Of a DNA stretch of 64,000 nt, positions 9,748 through 16,516 are shown one piece after another (position 1 is the first letter of the stretch; each line of letters opens with the position of its first letter). Location: the NCBI RefSeq assembly GCF_900107045.1, contig NZ_FNON01000008.1:1-64000 (forward strand), given 5' to 3'. The notes below the pieces were generated by a model. It did no database searches. It was not told the DNA's origin and was given only the letters and a program-made list of their open reading frames with translations. Position numbers and translations under genes: made by a program. The stretch comes from Amycolatopsis xylanica. Its GTDB lineage: Bacteria; Actinomycetota; Actinomycetes; Mycobacteriales; Pseudonocardiaceae.

Positions 9748-9754
9748 GACCACG

Positions 9755-9792
9755 AGGATGTCAGGCCGGATCCGGCCGTGTCACCCGATTTT
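9755..9792 (-). promoter_or_regulatory. WblC/WhiB7-like promoter for the EF-Tu leader transcript
   Basis: On the minus strand an AAAAT block (9792-9788) lies 3 bp (CGG) upstream of a -35-like GTGACA (9784-9779). An 18-bp spacer leads to a weak -10 CATCCT (9760-9755), placing the start near 9748. WhiB7/WblC-dependent promoters are known for exactly such an AT-rich block 3 bp upstream of -35. The spacer is filled by a perfect 14-bp palindrome GGCCGGATCCGGCC (9764-9777), a possible extra operator. Confidence 0.55.
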
Positions 9793-9818
9793 CGGGCTTG
9801 GAGACACCACGATGCGAT

Positions 9819-9865
9819 GGCGAGGGTGGCCGAGCCACGGCCAATGAGTATCGGCCACCCTCGCC
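9819..9865 (-). terminator. Terminator hairpin below the 84-aa gene
   Basis: Perfect 14-bp arms (9819-9832 and 9852-9865; GGCGAGGGTGGCCG) six nt after the stop of the 84-aa gene. It separates the 3-hydroxyanthranilate operon from the EF-Tu promoter that begins 27 nt further on. Confidence 0.75.
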
Positions 9866-9870
9866 ACAGC

Positions 9871-10125
9871 TCACGCCGCCCGATCGGCGAGCGCCGCGAG
9901 CCCCGCGGGAGTCAAAGCGGCAGGGACGCGCTGGCCGATGGCGGCCAGGCGGGAGGCCGTGATCAGGCCCGCGTGCGCGAGCGCGTGCGCGGTGAACTGG
10001 TCCCCGCAGGACACGCCGTCGATGAAGAGGTCGGGTTCGCAGCTGCAGCTGACCTGCGCGCGTCCGGCGACCACCGCGCGCAGCATCGCCTGCGCCCGTC
10101 TCGTATAGGCAACCTCCGGTGTCAT
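9871..10125 (-). CDS. Small hypothetical protein at the end of the DHHA operon
   Basis: 84 aa from ATG 10125, with a perfect AAGGAGG 8 nt upstream that decides this start over the longer frame. The protein has a helical N-terminus (AQAMLRAVVAGRAQ), a CSCEPDLFIDGVSCGDQF segment with three cysteines, and a winged-helix-like C-terminus (ALTPAGLAALADRA). It lies 65 nt downstream of the PhzE gene on the same strand and is followed by a terminator, so it probably belongs to that transcript. I do not recognise the family; a small Cys-containing regulator is one possibility. Confidence 0.7.
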   Translation of the reverse strand: MTPEVAYTRRAQAMLRAVVAGRAQVSCSCEPDLFIDGVSCGDQFTAHALAHAGLITASRLAAIGQRVPAALTPAGLAALADRAA

Positions 10126-10189
10126 GGGACACCTCCTTCCCCCGTACATGGATCAGGAGGGAAGGAAAGCCCGAAGAGATACAAAAAAC

Positions 10190-12055
10190 CTACGCGGCGA
10201 CCGCCAGGCCGGGCGTGACCGCCCGTTCGAGCAACGCGCTGACCCGATCGCGCAGGATCCGGACTCCATCCGCCGTCAGCAGTGACTCGGGGTGGAACTG
10301 CAGCGAGGCGAAGTCGCGGCCACGCAGCGCGTGCACCTCGCCGGTCGCGGCGTCACGGCTGACCTCGACCCAGCCGAGGCCGGGCAGCGCGAACGCGCCA
10401 GCGTGGCTCTCTGCGGCGAAAGTGTTGTAGAAGCCGACTTTCTCGCGCTTGCCGAAGAGGTCGATCTCCTTCTGCACGCCCTGGTTGGGTTCGGCGCGGC
10501 GCGCGATCGGGAGCCCCAGCTGCAGGCTCAGCACCTGGTGGCTCAGGCACACCGCCAGGAACGGCTTGCGGTCCTGGAGCAGTGTGCGGACCGCGTCGTG
10601 GAGCCGGGTGATCTTGGGGTGGTCGGTGTGCCGGGGGTCCCCGGGGCCGGGGCCCAGCACGACCAGGTCGTAGGCGTCGAAGTCGAACTCGGTGTCGAAG
10701 CGGCGGACGTCGACGTCCAGTCCGAGCGAGCGCAGCTGCTGCTCGATCATCGACGTGAACGTGTCCTCGGCGTCGACGACCAGCACGCGCCCGGAAAGCT
10801 CGTCCGAGCTGCGCTGCTTGCCCAGCCAGAAGCCGGAGATGGACTTGTTGCGCTCGGCCAGCATCGCCCGCACGCGCGGGTCGTCGGCGTAGCGGACGGG
10901 ACCCTCGGTGCGCAGCGCGGCCAGCAGACCGGCCGCCTTCGCGCGGGTTTCGGCGACCTCGGACATCGGGTCGGAGTGGCGCACCAGCGTCGCGCCGACG
11001 CTGATCTTGACCGCGCCGGTGGCGGAGATGTCGGCCGTGCGGATGACGATCGACGAGTCCAGCGCGTGGCCACCATCGGCATCACGGCCGATCAGCGCGA
11101 CGACGCCGCTGTAGTACCCGCGGCCCTGCGGCTCGTAACGGTTGATAACCCGGCAGGCGCTTTCGAGCGGGCTGCCGGTGACTGTCGGCGCGAAGAGCGT
11201 CTCGCGCAGGATCTCGCGAGGGTCGCGGCTGGTCTCGCCCTCGATGAGGTACTCGGTGTGCGCGACCTTCGCCATCTCCTTCAGGAACGGCCCGAGCACC
11301 CGGCCGCCGCCGTCACAGACACGCGACATCATCTTGAGTTCCTCGTCGACGACCATGTACAGCTCGTCGGCCTCCTTGCGGTCGGCGAGGAAATCGAGCA
11401 CGCCCGCGAGCGACGCGCCATTCTCGCCGTACCGGTACGTCCCGCTGACCGGGTTCATCACCGCGGTGCCGTGGTCGAGGCTGAGGTGCCGCTCGGGGCT
11501 GGCGCCGACGAACGTGCGGTCGCCCGTGTGCACCAGATACGTCCAGTACGCGCCCTGCTCCTTCTGCAGCAGGCGCTTGAAAAAGGACAGTGCACTGTGG
11601 ACGGTGTAGTCGCTGATCTCGGCCAGGTACGAGCGCTTGATGACGAAGTTCGCGCCTTCGCCGGTGCCGATCTCGTCGGCGATGACCCGGCGGACGGTCT
11701 CCGCGTAGGTCTCGTCGTCGACGTCGAACCGGCCGCTCTCAAGGGAAATCGGCACGTCCGGCAGCCGCCACAACGCCTCGCCGACCGAGACCACGGCCTG
11801 CGACTCGACGCTCAGCGCGATCAACGGCTCGCCGTCGTCCGGCGCTTCGAAGCCGCGCTCGGCGAGCTGGCGATACGGCACGATCGTGAGCACCTGGTGA
11901 CCACGGACGTCGGTCAGCGGCAGTTCGGCGAGCGTGTCCGGAGTGGACACCTCGCCGACGATGATCTCCAGCTTGCCGGTGCCGGTGCTCTCCGGCCGGT
12001 GCAGCAGCGCGAACGCGGGCGGGTTGTCGGCGAGGATGGTGTCGAAGAGGTTCAT
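10190..12055 (-). CDS. phzE: PhzE-type 2-amino-2-desoxyisochorismate synthase
   Basis: 621 aa, the usual PhzE fusion. The N-terminal chorismate-converting domain (about 1-400; GSPLESACRVI and the ISVGATLVRHSDP segment) precedes a class I glutamine amidotransferase domain (about 430-615) with nucleophile Cys503 (AVCLSHQV) and the His588/Glu590 pair (QFHPESLL). It converts chorismate plus glutamine-derived ammonia to 2-amino-2-desoxyisochorismate (ADIC). The ATG at 12055 overlaps the PhzD stop by ATGA, so the two are translationally coupled. A plain anthranilate synthase fusion is the main alternative, but the PhzD neighbour argues for ADIC. Confidence 0.92.
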   Translation of the reverse strand: MNLFDTILADNPPAFALLHRPESTGTGKLEIIVGEVSTPDTLAELPLTDVRGHQVLTIVPYRQLAERGFEAPDDGEPLIALSVESQAVVSVGEALWRLPDVPISLESGRFDVDDETYAETVRRVIADEIGTGEGANFVIKRSYLAEISDYTVHSALSFFKRLLQKEQGAYWTYLVHTGDRTFVGASPERHLSLDHGTAVMNPVSGTYRYGENGASLAGVLDFLADRKEADELYMVVDEELKMMSRVCDGGGRVLGPFLKEMAKVAHTEYLIEGETSRDPREILRETLFAPTVTGSPLESACRVINRYEPQGRGYYSGVVALIGRDADGGHALDSSIVIRTADISATGAVKISVGATLVRHSDPMSEVAETRAKAAGLLAALRTEGPVRYADDPRVRAMLAERNKSISGFWLGKQRSSDELSGRVLVVDAEDTFTSMIEQQLRSLGLDVDVRRFDTEFDFDAYDLVVLGPGPGDPRHTDHPKITRLHDAVRTLLQDRKPFLAVCLSHQVLSLQLGLPIARRAEPNQGVQKEIDLFGKREKVGFYNTFAAESHAGAFALPGLGWVEVSRDAATGEVHALRGRDFASLQFHPESLLTADGVRILRDRVSALLERAVTPGLAVAA

Positions 12056-12711
12056 GCCGCGAACTCCCATTCACGCGTGACGGCCAGCCGGGACACGAGC
12101 TGCTCGGTGCTCACGACCATGCCGCAGCGCTTGGCCACGTAGTCGAGTGCGAGCCGGTGGTCGGCCTCGGAGAAATCGGCGACCGCGTCGGCGGCCAGGA
12201 ACGGCTGGATGTCGTTGGTGTACGCGTCGACCGCGCTCATCATCACGCCGACGTGCGCGTAGACCCCGCAGATGACCAGCTGGTCGCGCCCCTCGGCACG
12301 CATGCGCTCCAGCAGGTCCGAGCGGAAGAACGCGCTGTAGCGCCACTTCGTGAACATCCAGTCGCCTGGCCGCGGCGCCATCTCGTCGACGACCAGCCGG
12401 TCGGCCGGGTCGACGCGCATGCCAGGTCCCCAGAAGTCCTTGAGCAGCCCGCGGTCCTCGGCCGTCATGTCACCGGGCTGCGCGGTGTACGCGACCGGCA
12501 TGCCCGCCGCGTCGGCCCGCTCGCGCAGCAGCGCCGCGTTGCCCACCATCCGCTTGCGCAGCATCTCCGGCAGCGGCTTGAGGAAGTACCGCTGCAGATC
12601 GTGCACCAGCAGCACGGCGCGGGCCGGGTCGACCGCCCACTTCGCGGTGTTGGCGGGCAGCGTGTTCTCGGTGGGCATCGGGTAGGGCTGGATGCTGGGC
12701 AAGCCGGGCAT
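12052..12711 (-). CDS. phzD: PhzD-type isochorismatase (ADIC hydrolase)
   Basis: 219 aa. Cysteine-hydrolase fold, but with the PhzD/EntB set of catalytic residues: Asp38 (LVHDLQRYF), Gln78 (TAQPG), Arg87 and Lys122 (TKWRYSAF), identical in numbering to what I recall for Pseudomonas PhzD. The CGVYAHVG motif lacks the nucleophilic Cys of nicotinamidase relatives, as in PhzD. It should hydrolyse ADIC to trans-2,3-dihydro-3-hydroxyanthranilate (DHHA) and pyruvate. ATG 12711 has GGAGA upstream; the frame extends further but reads through the preceding gene. The C-terminal extension of about 12 residues is slightly longer than usual. Confidence 0.93.
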   Translation of the reverse strand: MPGLPSIQPYPMPTENTLPANTAKWAVDPARAVLLVHDLQRYFLKPLPEMLRKRMVGNAALLRERADAAGMPVAYTAQPGDMTAEDRGLLKDFWGPGMRVDPADRLVVDEMAPRPGDWMFTKWRYSAFFRSDLLERMRAEGRDQLVICGVYAHVGVMMSAVDAYTNDIQPFLAADAVADFSEADHRLALDYVAKRCGMVVSTEQLVSRLAVTREWEFAA

Positions 12712-12737
12712 GATCGTCTCCAGGGAGTTTCGGTGCG

Positions 12738-13508
12738 TCAGACGCCGAGCGTCGCGCCGCCGTCGACGGTGAGCTCGTGCAAGGTGATGTGGCAGGCGCG
12801 GTCGGAGAGCAGGAAGAGCACGGCGTCCGCGATGTCGGAGGGCTGGGCCAGCTTCTTGAGCGGGATACCAAGCCGGTAGGCGTCCAGGTTGCCTTCGAGC
12901 GTGGTCTGGCGGCCGGTCTCGTCGTGCCACATCGAGGTGAGCATCGGGGTGGCGGTCGAGCCGGGCTGGACGAGGTTGCAGCGGATGCCGTGCTCGGCGA
13001 CCTCGAGGCCGAGCACCTTGGTGTACATGGTCGCGGCGGCCTTCGAGGCGGCGTACGCGGCCATCCCGGTGCGCGGGGTGCTCGCGGAGTTGGAGGCGAC
13101 GGTGACCAGTGCGCCGCGCCGGCGCGGCACCATCCGGTTGGTGACCGCGCGGGAGACGTTGAAGACGCCGGTGACGTTGACCGCGAAGGTGTCGGCGAAG
13201 TCCGCGTCGGAGAGCTCGCGGGCGGCGCCCATGCGCAGGATGCCCGCCGCGTTGACCAGCTGGTCGATCGGGCCGAGGTCGCGCTCGACCTGGTCGACCA
13301 CGGCCTCGACGTCGGCCGGGCGGGTGACGTCGAGCGGGTAGGCGCGCACCTTCAAGCCGGCCAGCTCGCACTTCTCGACGGTCTCGGCGAGCCGCTCGGT
13401 GTCGCGGTCCGCGGCGGCGACGGTCGTGCCCTGCGAGCCGAGCGCGCGGGTGACGGCTTCTCCGATGCCGCCTGCCGCGCCGGTGACGAAAGCGATCTTG
13501 TTCCCCAT
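12738..13508 (-). CDS. DhbA/EntA-like SDR dehydrogenase (DHHA to 3-hydroxyanthranilate)
   Basis: 256 aa classical SDR: TGAAGGIG nucleotide motif (10-16), NAAG at 87-90, catalytic Ser region ASNSAS (139-144), Tyr152 and Lys156 in YAASK. It is close to 2,3-dihydro-2,3-dihydroxybenzoate dehydrogenases. Sitting between PhzD and the DAHP synthase and with no phenazine genes nearby, it most plausibly aromatises DHHA to 3-hydroxyanthranilic acid with NAD+ (inference, by analogy to other actinobacterial 3-HAA pathways). Only 4 nt separate it from the upstream gene. Confidence 0.88.
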   Translation of the reverse strand: MGNKIAFVTGAAGGIGEAVTRALGSQGTTVAAADRDTERLAETVEKCELAGLKVRAYPLDVTRPADVEAVVDQVERDLGPIDQLVNAAGILRMGAARELSDADFADTFAVNVTGVFNVSRAVTNRMVPRRRGALVTVASNSASTPRTGMAAYAASKAAATMYTKVLGLEVAEHGIRCNLVQPGSTATPMLTSMWHDETGRQTTLEGNLDAYRLGIPLKKLAQPSDIADAVLFLLSDRACHITLHELTVDGGATLGV

Positions 13509-13512
13509 GACT

Positions 13513-14688
13513 TCAGGCCTTCCAGGTTCCGACGACGGACAGTGCTTGCGCGGCGGTGAGCCGCGGGTCGCAGAGGGTGGTGCGGCGCTCCCCCGCCAGC
13601 CCCGCCTGCGACTTGTTCTCGACACACTCGGTGACGTCGTCCGGCGTGGTCTCCAGGTGCAAGCCGCCCGCGACCCCGCCGCCCTCGCGGACCGCCGCCT
13701 GGAAGCCCTCGACCTCGCGCATGATCGTCTCGACGTACCGGGTCTTGAAGCCGCCCGGCGCGGTGACGGTGTTGGCGTGCATCGGGTCGCACTGCCAGAT
13801 CACCGGGTGCCCGGCCATCCGCGCGGTCTTGACGAGCGCGGGCAGCCGCTCGGCGACGGCGTCGGCGCCCATCCGCGCGATCAGCGTCAGCCTGCCCGGC
13901 TCACCCGCCGGGTCGAGCCTGGCGAGCAGCACCATCAGCTCGGCAGGCGTCACGGCGGGGCCGATCTTGACCGAAACCGGATTGACGACGTCCGACAGCA
14001 GCGCGACGTGCGCGCCGTCGGCCTGGCGGGTGCGCTCGCCGATCCACGGCCAGTGCGTCGACGTGAGCAGGCGGCGGCCGTGCGCGTCCATGCGCAGCGA
14101 CGGGGTCTCGTAGTCCAGCAGCAGCGCCTCGTGGCTGGTCCACACGCGCTCGGTCAGGTCGACGCTCAGCCGGTCCGGCGAGTTCCAGCCGAGGTGGTCC
14201 ATCGCGTGGCGCGACGCGCGGTAGCCGTCGACGAGGCGGCGCGGGTTGGCCTCCCGCGCCTCCCGGTCGCGTTCGGGCGAATTGACCAGATGACCGCGGT
14301 AGACGGGCAGCTCGACGCCGTCGACTGTCTCGGTGTCGCTGGAGCGGGGCTTGGCGAACTGGCCCGCGATCCGGCCGACGCGGAGCACCGGCTTGCCGGT
14401 CACGCGGGTCAGTTCGCCGGCCAGCGAGGCGAGCAGCTCGACTTTGCCGGCGACGTGACGCTCGGTGCACTCGGCGGGGTCTTCGGCGCAGTCACCGGCC
14501 TGGACGATGAGCGCCTCGCCCGCGGCGACCCTGGCGAGCAGCATGCGGAGCAGGCGGACGTCGGTGGAGCGGACCAGGCCCGGCGCGTGGCGAAGCTCGT
14601 CACGCACGCGCTGGAGCGCCGCCTCGGATCCCCAGACGGGCTGCTGCCTGGCCTCGGGGGATCGGGGGTCGAGCCGCGTGCTGATCAT
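13513..14688 (-). CDS. phzC: Class II (plant-type) DAHP synthase, PhzC-like
   Basis: 391 aa from ATG 14688. Class II features include VQAGDCAEDPAECT (metal/PEP Cys loop), GRIAGQFAKPRS, KIGPAVTPAELM, RMGADAV, WQCDPMHANTV and GGLHLETTPDDVTEC. It condenses PEP and erythrose-4-phosphate to DAHP and is a pathway copy that feeds chorismate to PhzE. It is about as long as PhzC and shorter than the regulated mycobacterial AroG because the N-terminal regulatory part is missing, suggesting insensitivity to aromatic amino acids (inference). First gene of the minus-strand operon; AGGTGGGA lies just upstream. Confidence 0.93.
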   Translation of the reverse strand: MISTRLDPRSPEARQQPVWGSEAALQRVRDELRHAPGLVRSTDVRLLRMLLARVAAGEALIVQAGDCAEDPAECTERHVAGKVELLASLAGELTRVTGKPVLRVGRIAGQFAKPRSSDTETVDGVELPVYRGHLVNSPERDREAREANPRRLVDGYRASRHAMDHLGWNSPDRLSVDLTERVWTSHEALLLDYETPSLRMDAHGRRLLTSTHWPWIGERTRQADGAHVALLSDVVNPVSVKIGPAVTPAELMVLLARLDPAGEPGRLTLIARMGADAVAERLPALVKTARMAGHPVIWQCDPMHANTVTAPGGFKTRYVETIMREVEGFQAAVREGGGVAGGLHLETTPDDVTECVENKSQAGLAGERRTTLCDPRLTAAQALSVVGTWKA

Positions 14689-15122
14689 CGCTTCCCACCT
14701 GGTTCGCTTGTCTGAAACTGACGTATGTCTATATCTTGCGCCGAATGATGCAAGGGAACACACGGGGTGAGACTTAGTCCGTCAGGTGCGCCCGGAATTC
14801 CGGCCCGCGTTACGAAGATCGTCCAATGTTACGAAAAATAGGGGCGTTACGAAAACCCCTACCGTTGCGAAAAGGTCCGAAAACTCACCCAATGTTTTTG
14901 CGGCACCTGGGAAAGGTCGGGTGTTCGCGGGTTTAGGGGCCTTTAGGGGTGTAGCGGCGACAGTGCGATAACTTAGCGTTAACCTCGGGAATTTCCTCCG
15001 CTTCGGCGCCGCCCTGAGGTGATTCCCCGACAGTTCGAAGCGATAACACAGTGTCGCGATTGGGACCGCCCGGCAGCTTCCCCAGCCCGCGACACCGATG
15101 AACTGGGTTCAAGGGGAGCGCA
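14689..15122. promoter_or_regulatory. Divergent promoter region of the 3-HAA operon and the IS701-like gene
   Basis: 434 bp without a gene, and much more AT-rich than its surroundings. It holds the leftward promoter of the DAHP synthase gene (a TTGCAT followed by AT-rich TATAGACATA at 14710-14755 on the minus strand is the best candidate), the iterated GTTACGAA sites (separate entry), a near-duplication TTTAGGGGC-TTTAGGGGT (14932-14950), and the rightward promoter of the transposase-like gene, whose start is preceded by AAGGGGAGC. Confidence 0.6.
14809..14883. repeat. Iterated GTTACGAA(A)A sites, 18-19 bp spacing
   Basis: GTTACGAAGA (14809), GTTACGAAAA (14828), GTTACGAAAA (14846), GTTGCGAAAA (14864) and a weaker GTCCGAAAA (14875). 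The first four are spaced by 19, 18 and 18 bp, close to two helical turns, so a protein could bind all on one face. They lie in the promoter region of the metabolite operon, which fits a pathway-specific regulator site. Confidence 0.65.
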
Positions 15123-16310
15123 ATGTTGCACACAATGGACAGAACTGAATACCGCAGCCAGGCGCCGGTGAGGACCGACGCCTACGACGTGATACTGGCC
15201 GAACTGTGTTCGGCCCTGTTCGCGTCGCTGCCACGGAGTGACCAGCGCAGAAAGGGCGTGGAATACCTGCGTGGCCTGCTGTGCGCGCCGGGCCGCAAGT
15301 CGATCCGCAACATCGCGGCACTGGTCGGCGGCCAAGCCACCGAACAGAGCCTGCACCACTTCATCAGCGACTCCACCTGGGACTGGACGCCGGTGCGCCG
15401 CGCGCTGGCCAAGTACGTGGCGCGCAACGCGCCACCCCAGGCGTGGGTGGCCAGGCCGATGGTCATCCCCAAGGCGGGACGGCACTCGGTCGGCGTCTCG
15501 CGGCGCTTCTGCCCCTCGCTGGGGCAGGCACTCAACGCCCAGCAGGCGATCGGCGTCTGGGCCGCGTCGGAGGAGCTGAGCAGCCCGGTGGGCTGGCGGC
15601 TGCACCTGTCGCAGGCCTGGCTGGACGACGGCCAGCGGCGCAGCCGCGCGTCGATCCCCGACGGCGCCGGGCTCGAGTCGCTCGGCGACTGCGCGATCGA
15701 GGCCTACCTCGAGACCGCGGCCAGGCAGGACCTCCCGGTTCTGCCGCTGGTCATGGACGCGCGGGAGATGGACGTCATCGCCGCCGTGCGCAAGCTGCGG
15801 ATGGCGGGCGTCCCGCTGCTCATCAGGATCACCAGCACGCTCCGGCTCACCGCGGCCGATCCGGCGTTGCCAGGGCACAGCGCGGAAGCGCTTCCCGCCC
15901 AGCAGATCATGGGTGCGGCACGGGACTTCCGCCGCACGGTCACCTGGACCGACCACGGGTCCAGCACGGCCACCAGGATGAGCCTGGCCGCCGCCGTACG
16001 GGTGCGCATGCCGTACTGCGGGCGAGGCGAGTTCCTCCTCCTCGGCGAGGGCACCAGCGGCAGGCCGTGGCCCGCCGAGCTGTGGCTCACCGACCTGACG
16101 GGCGTCCCGCCCGCGACGCTGCTGCGGCTGAGCAAGCTGGTCAACCGCGTCGACCAGGACTTCACCGAGATCGCCGACAAGGTGGGGATCAGGGACTTCG
16201 CCGGTCGTTCCTACGACGGCTGGCACCGCCACATCACGCTGGCGTCCGCGGCACACGCGGCGGCGGCGCTGAGCGGCAGCACCGACCAGGGCATGAGCTT
16301 CGTGTCCTGA
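15123..16310 (+). CDS. Domesticated IS701/DDE_5-like transposase homologue
   Basis: 395 aa. Family marks include SLPRSDQRRKGVEYLRGLL, ATEQSLHHFISDSTWD, PKAGRHSVGVSRRF, NAQQAIGV, WRLHLSQAWLDD and VMDAREMD. In IS701 elements the block before PKKG reads roughly DDTG; here it is Arg111-Pro112-Met113, so the first catalytic Asp (and its neighbour) is lost, while the later Asp (VMDA) remains. No terminal inverted repeats or target duplication flank it; instead it has a strong ribosome site and its own terminator. This fits a non-mobile, DNA-binding relative recruited into the cluster, perhaps as a regulator (inference). Confidence 0.75.
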   Translation: MLHTMDRTEYRSQAPVRTDAYDVILAELCSALFASLPRSDQRRKGVEYLRGLLCAPGRKSIRNIAALVGGQATEQSLHHFISDSTWDWTPVRRALAKYVARNAPPQAWVARPMVIPKAGRHSVGVSRRFCPSLGQALNAQQAIGVWAASEELSSPVGWRLHLSQAWLDDGQRRSRASIPDGAGLESLGDCAIEAYLETAARQDLPVLPLVMDAREMDVIAAVRKLRMAGVPLLIRITSTLRLTAADPALPGHSAEALPAQQIMGAARDFRRTVTWTDHGSSTATRMSLAAAVRVRMPYCGRGEFLLLGEGTSGRPWPAELWLTDLTGVPPATLLRLSKLVNRVDQDFTEIADKVGIRDFAGRSYDGWHRHITLASAAHAAAALSGSTDQGMSFVS

Positions 16311-16334
16311 CCACTCCCCCGGCCAACGCGGTTT

Positions 16335-16377
16335 CGGGGCTCCAGGACGGCCGCTCACCGGCCGGCGTGGAGCCCCG
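16335..16377 (+). terminator. Terminator after the IS701-like gene
   Basis: Arms CGGGGCTCCA (16335-16344) and TGGAGCCCCG (16368-16377), with an inner ACGGCCG/CGGCCGG stem, 25 nt after the stop codon. Confidence 0.65.
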
Positions 16378-16473
16378 CTGCCGCGGGGGACGCCCGTTCC
16401 GTTGACCGGAACAGCTCTTCGGTAAGCCCCGAATTCCTTGTATGACAACGATGTCGCCATTCCCCTAGAAGAG

Positions 16474-16498
16474 GCCGCGCCGGATACTCCGGCGCGGC
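16474..16498. terminator. Bidirectional terminator between convergent genes
   Basis: GCCGCGCCGGA-TAC-TCCGGCGCGGC, 11-bp perfect arms with a 3-nt loop. GAAGAG precedes it and TTCGGTGTTTCC follows. It lies between the convergent IS701-like and FAD/NAD(P) genes. Confidence 0.8.
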
Positions 16499-16516
16499 TT
16501 CGGTGTTTCCTGGCCC

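Noticed and set aside
10292..12142. Long plus-strand open frame opposite phzE (616 codons)
   Set aside because: Antisense shadow: no recognisable domain, no ribosome site, biased residues.
12052..13371. 439-codon frame reading through phzD upstream
   Set aside because: The true phzD start is at 12711 with GGAGA upstream; the upstream part is the antisense-like shifted frame of the SDR gene.
10190..14688. Phenazine biosynthesis cluster
   Set aside because: Only the common early steps (PhzC/D/E) are present; phzA/B, phzF and phzG are missing and a DhbA-like dehydrogenase diverts the route towards 3-hydroxyanthranilate.
15123..16310. Active insertion sequence
   Set aside because: No terminal inverted repeats or target duplication, the first catalytic Asp is lost, and the gene has its own expression signals.
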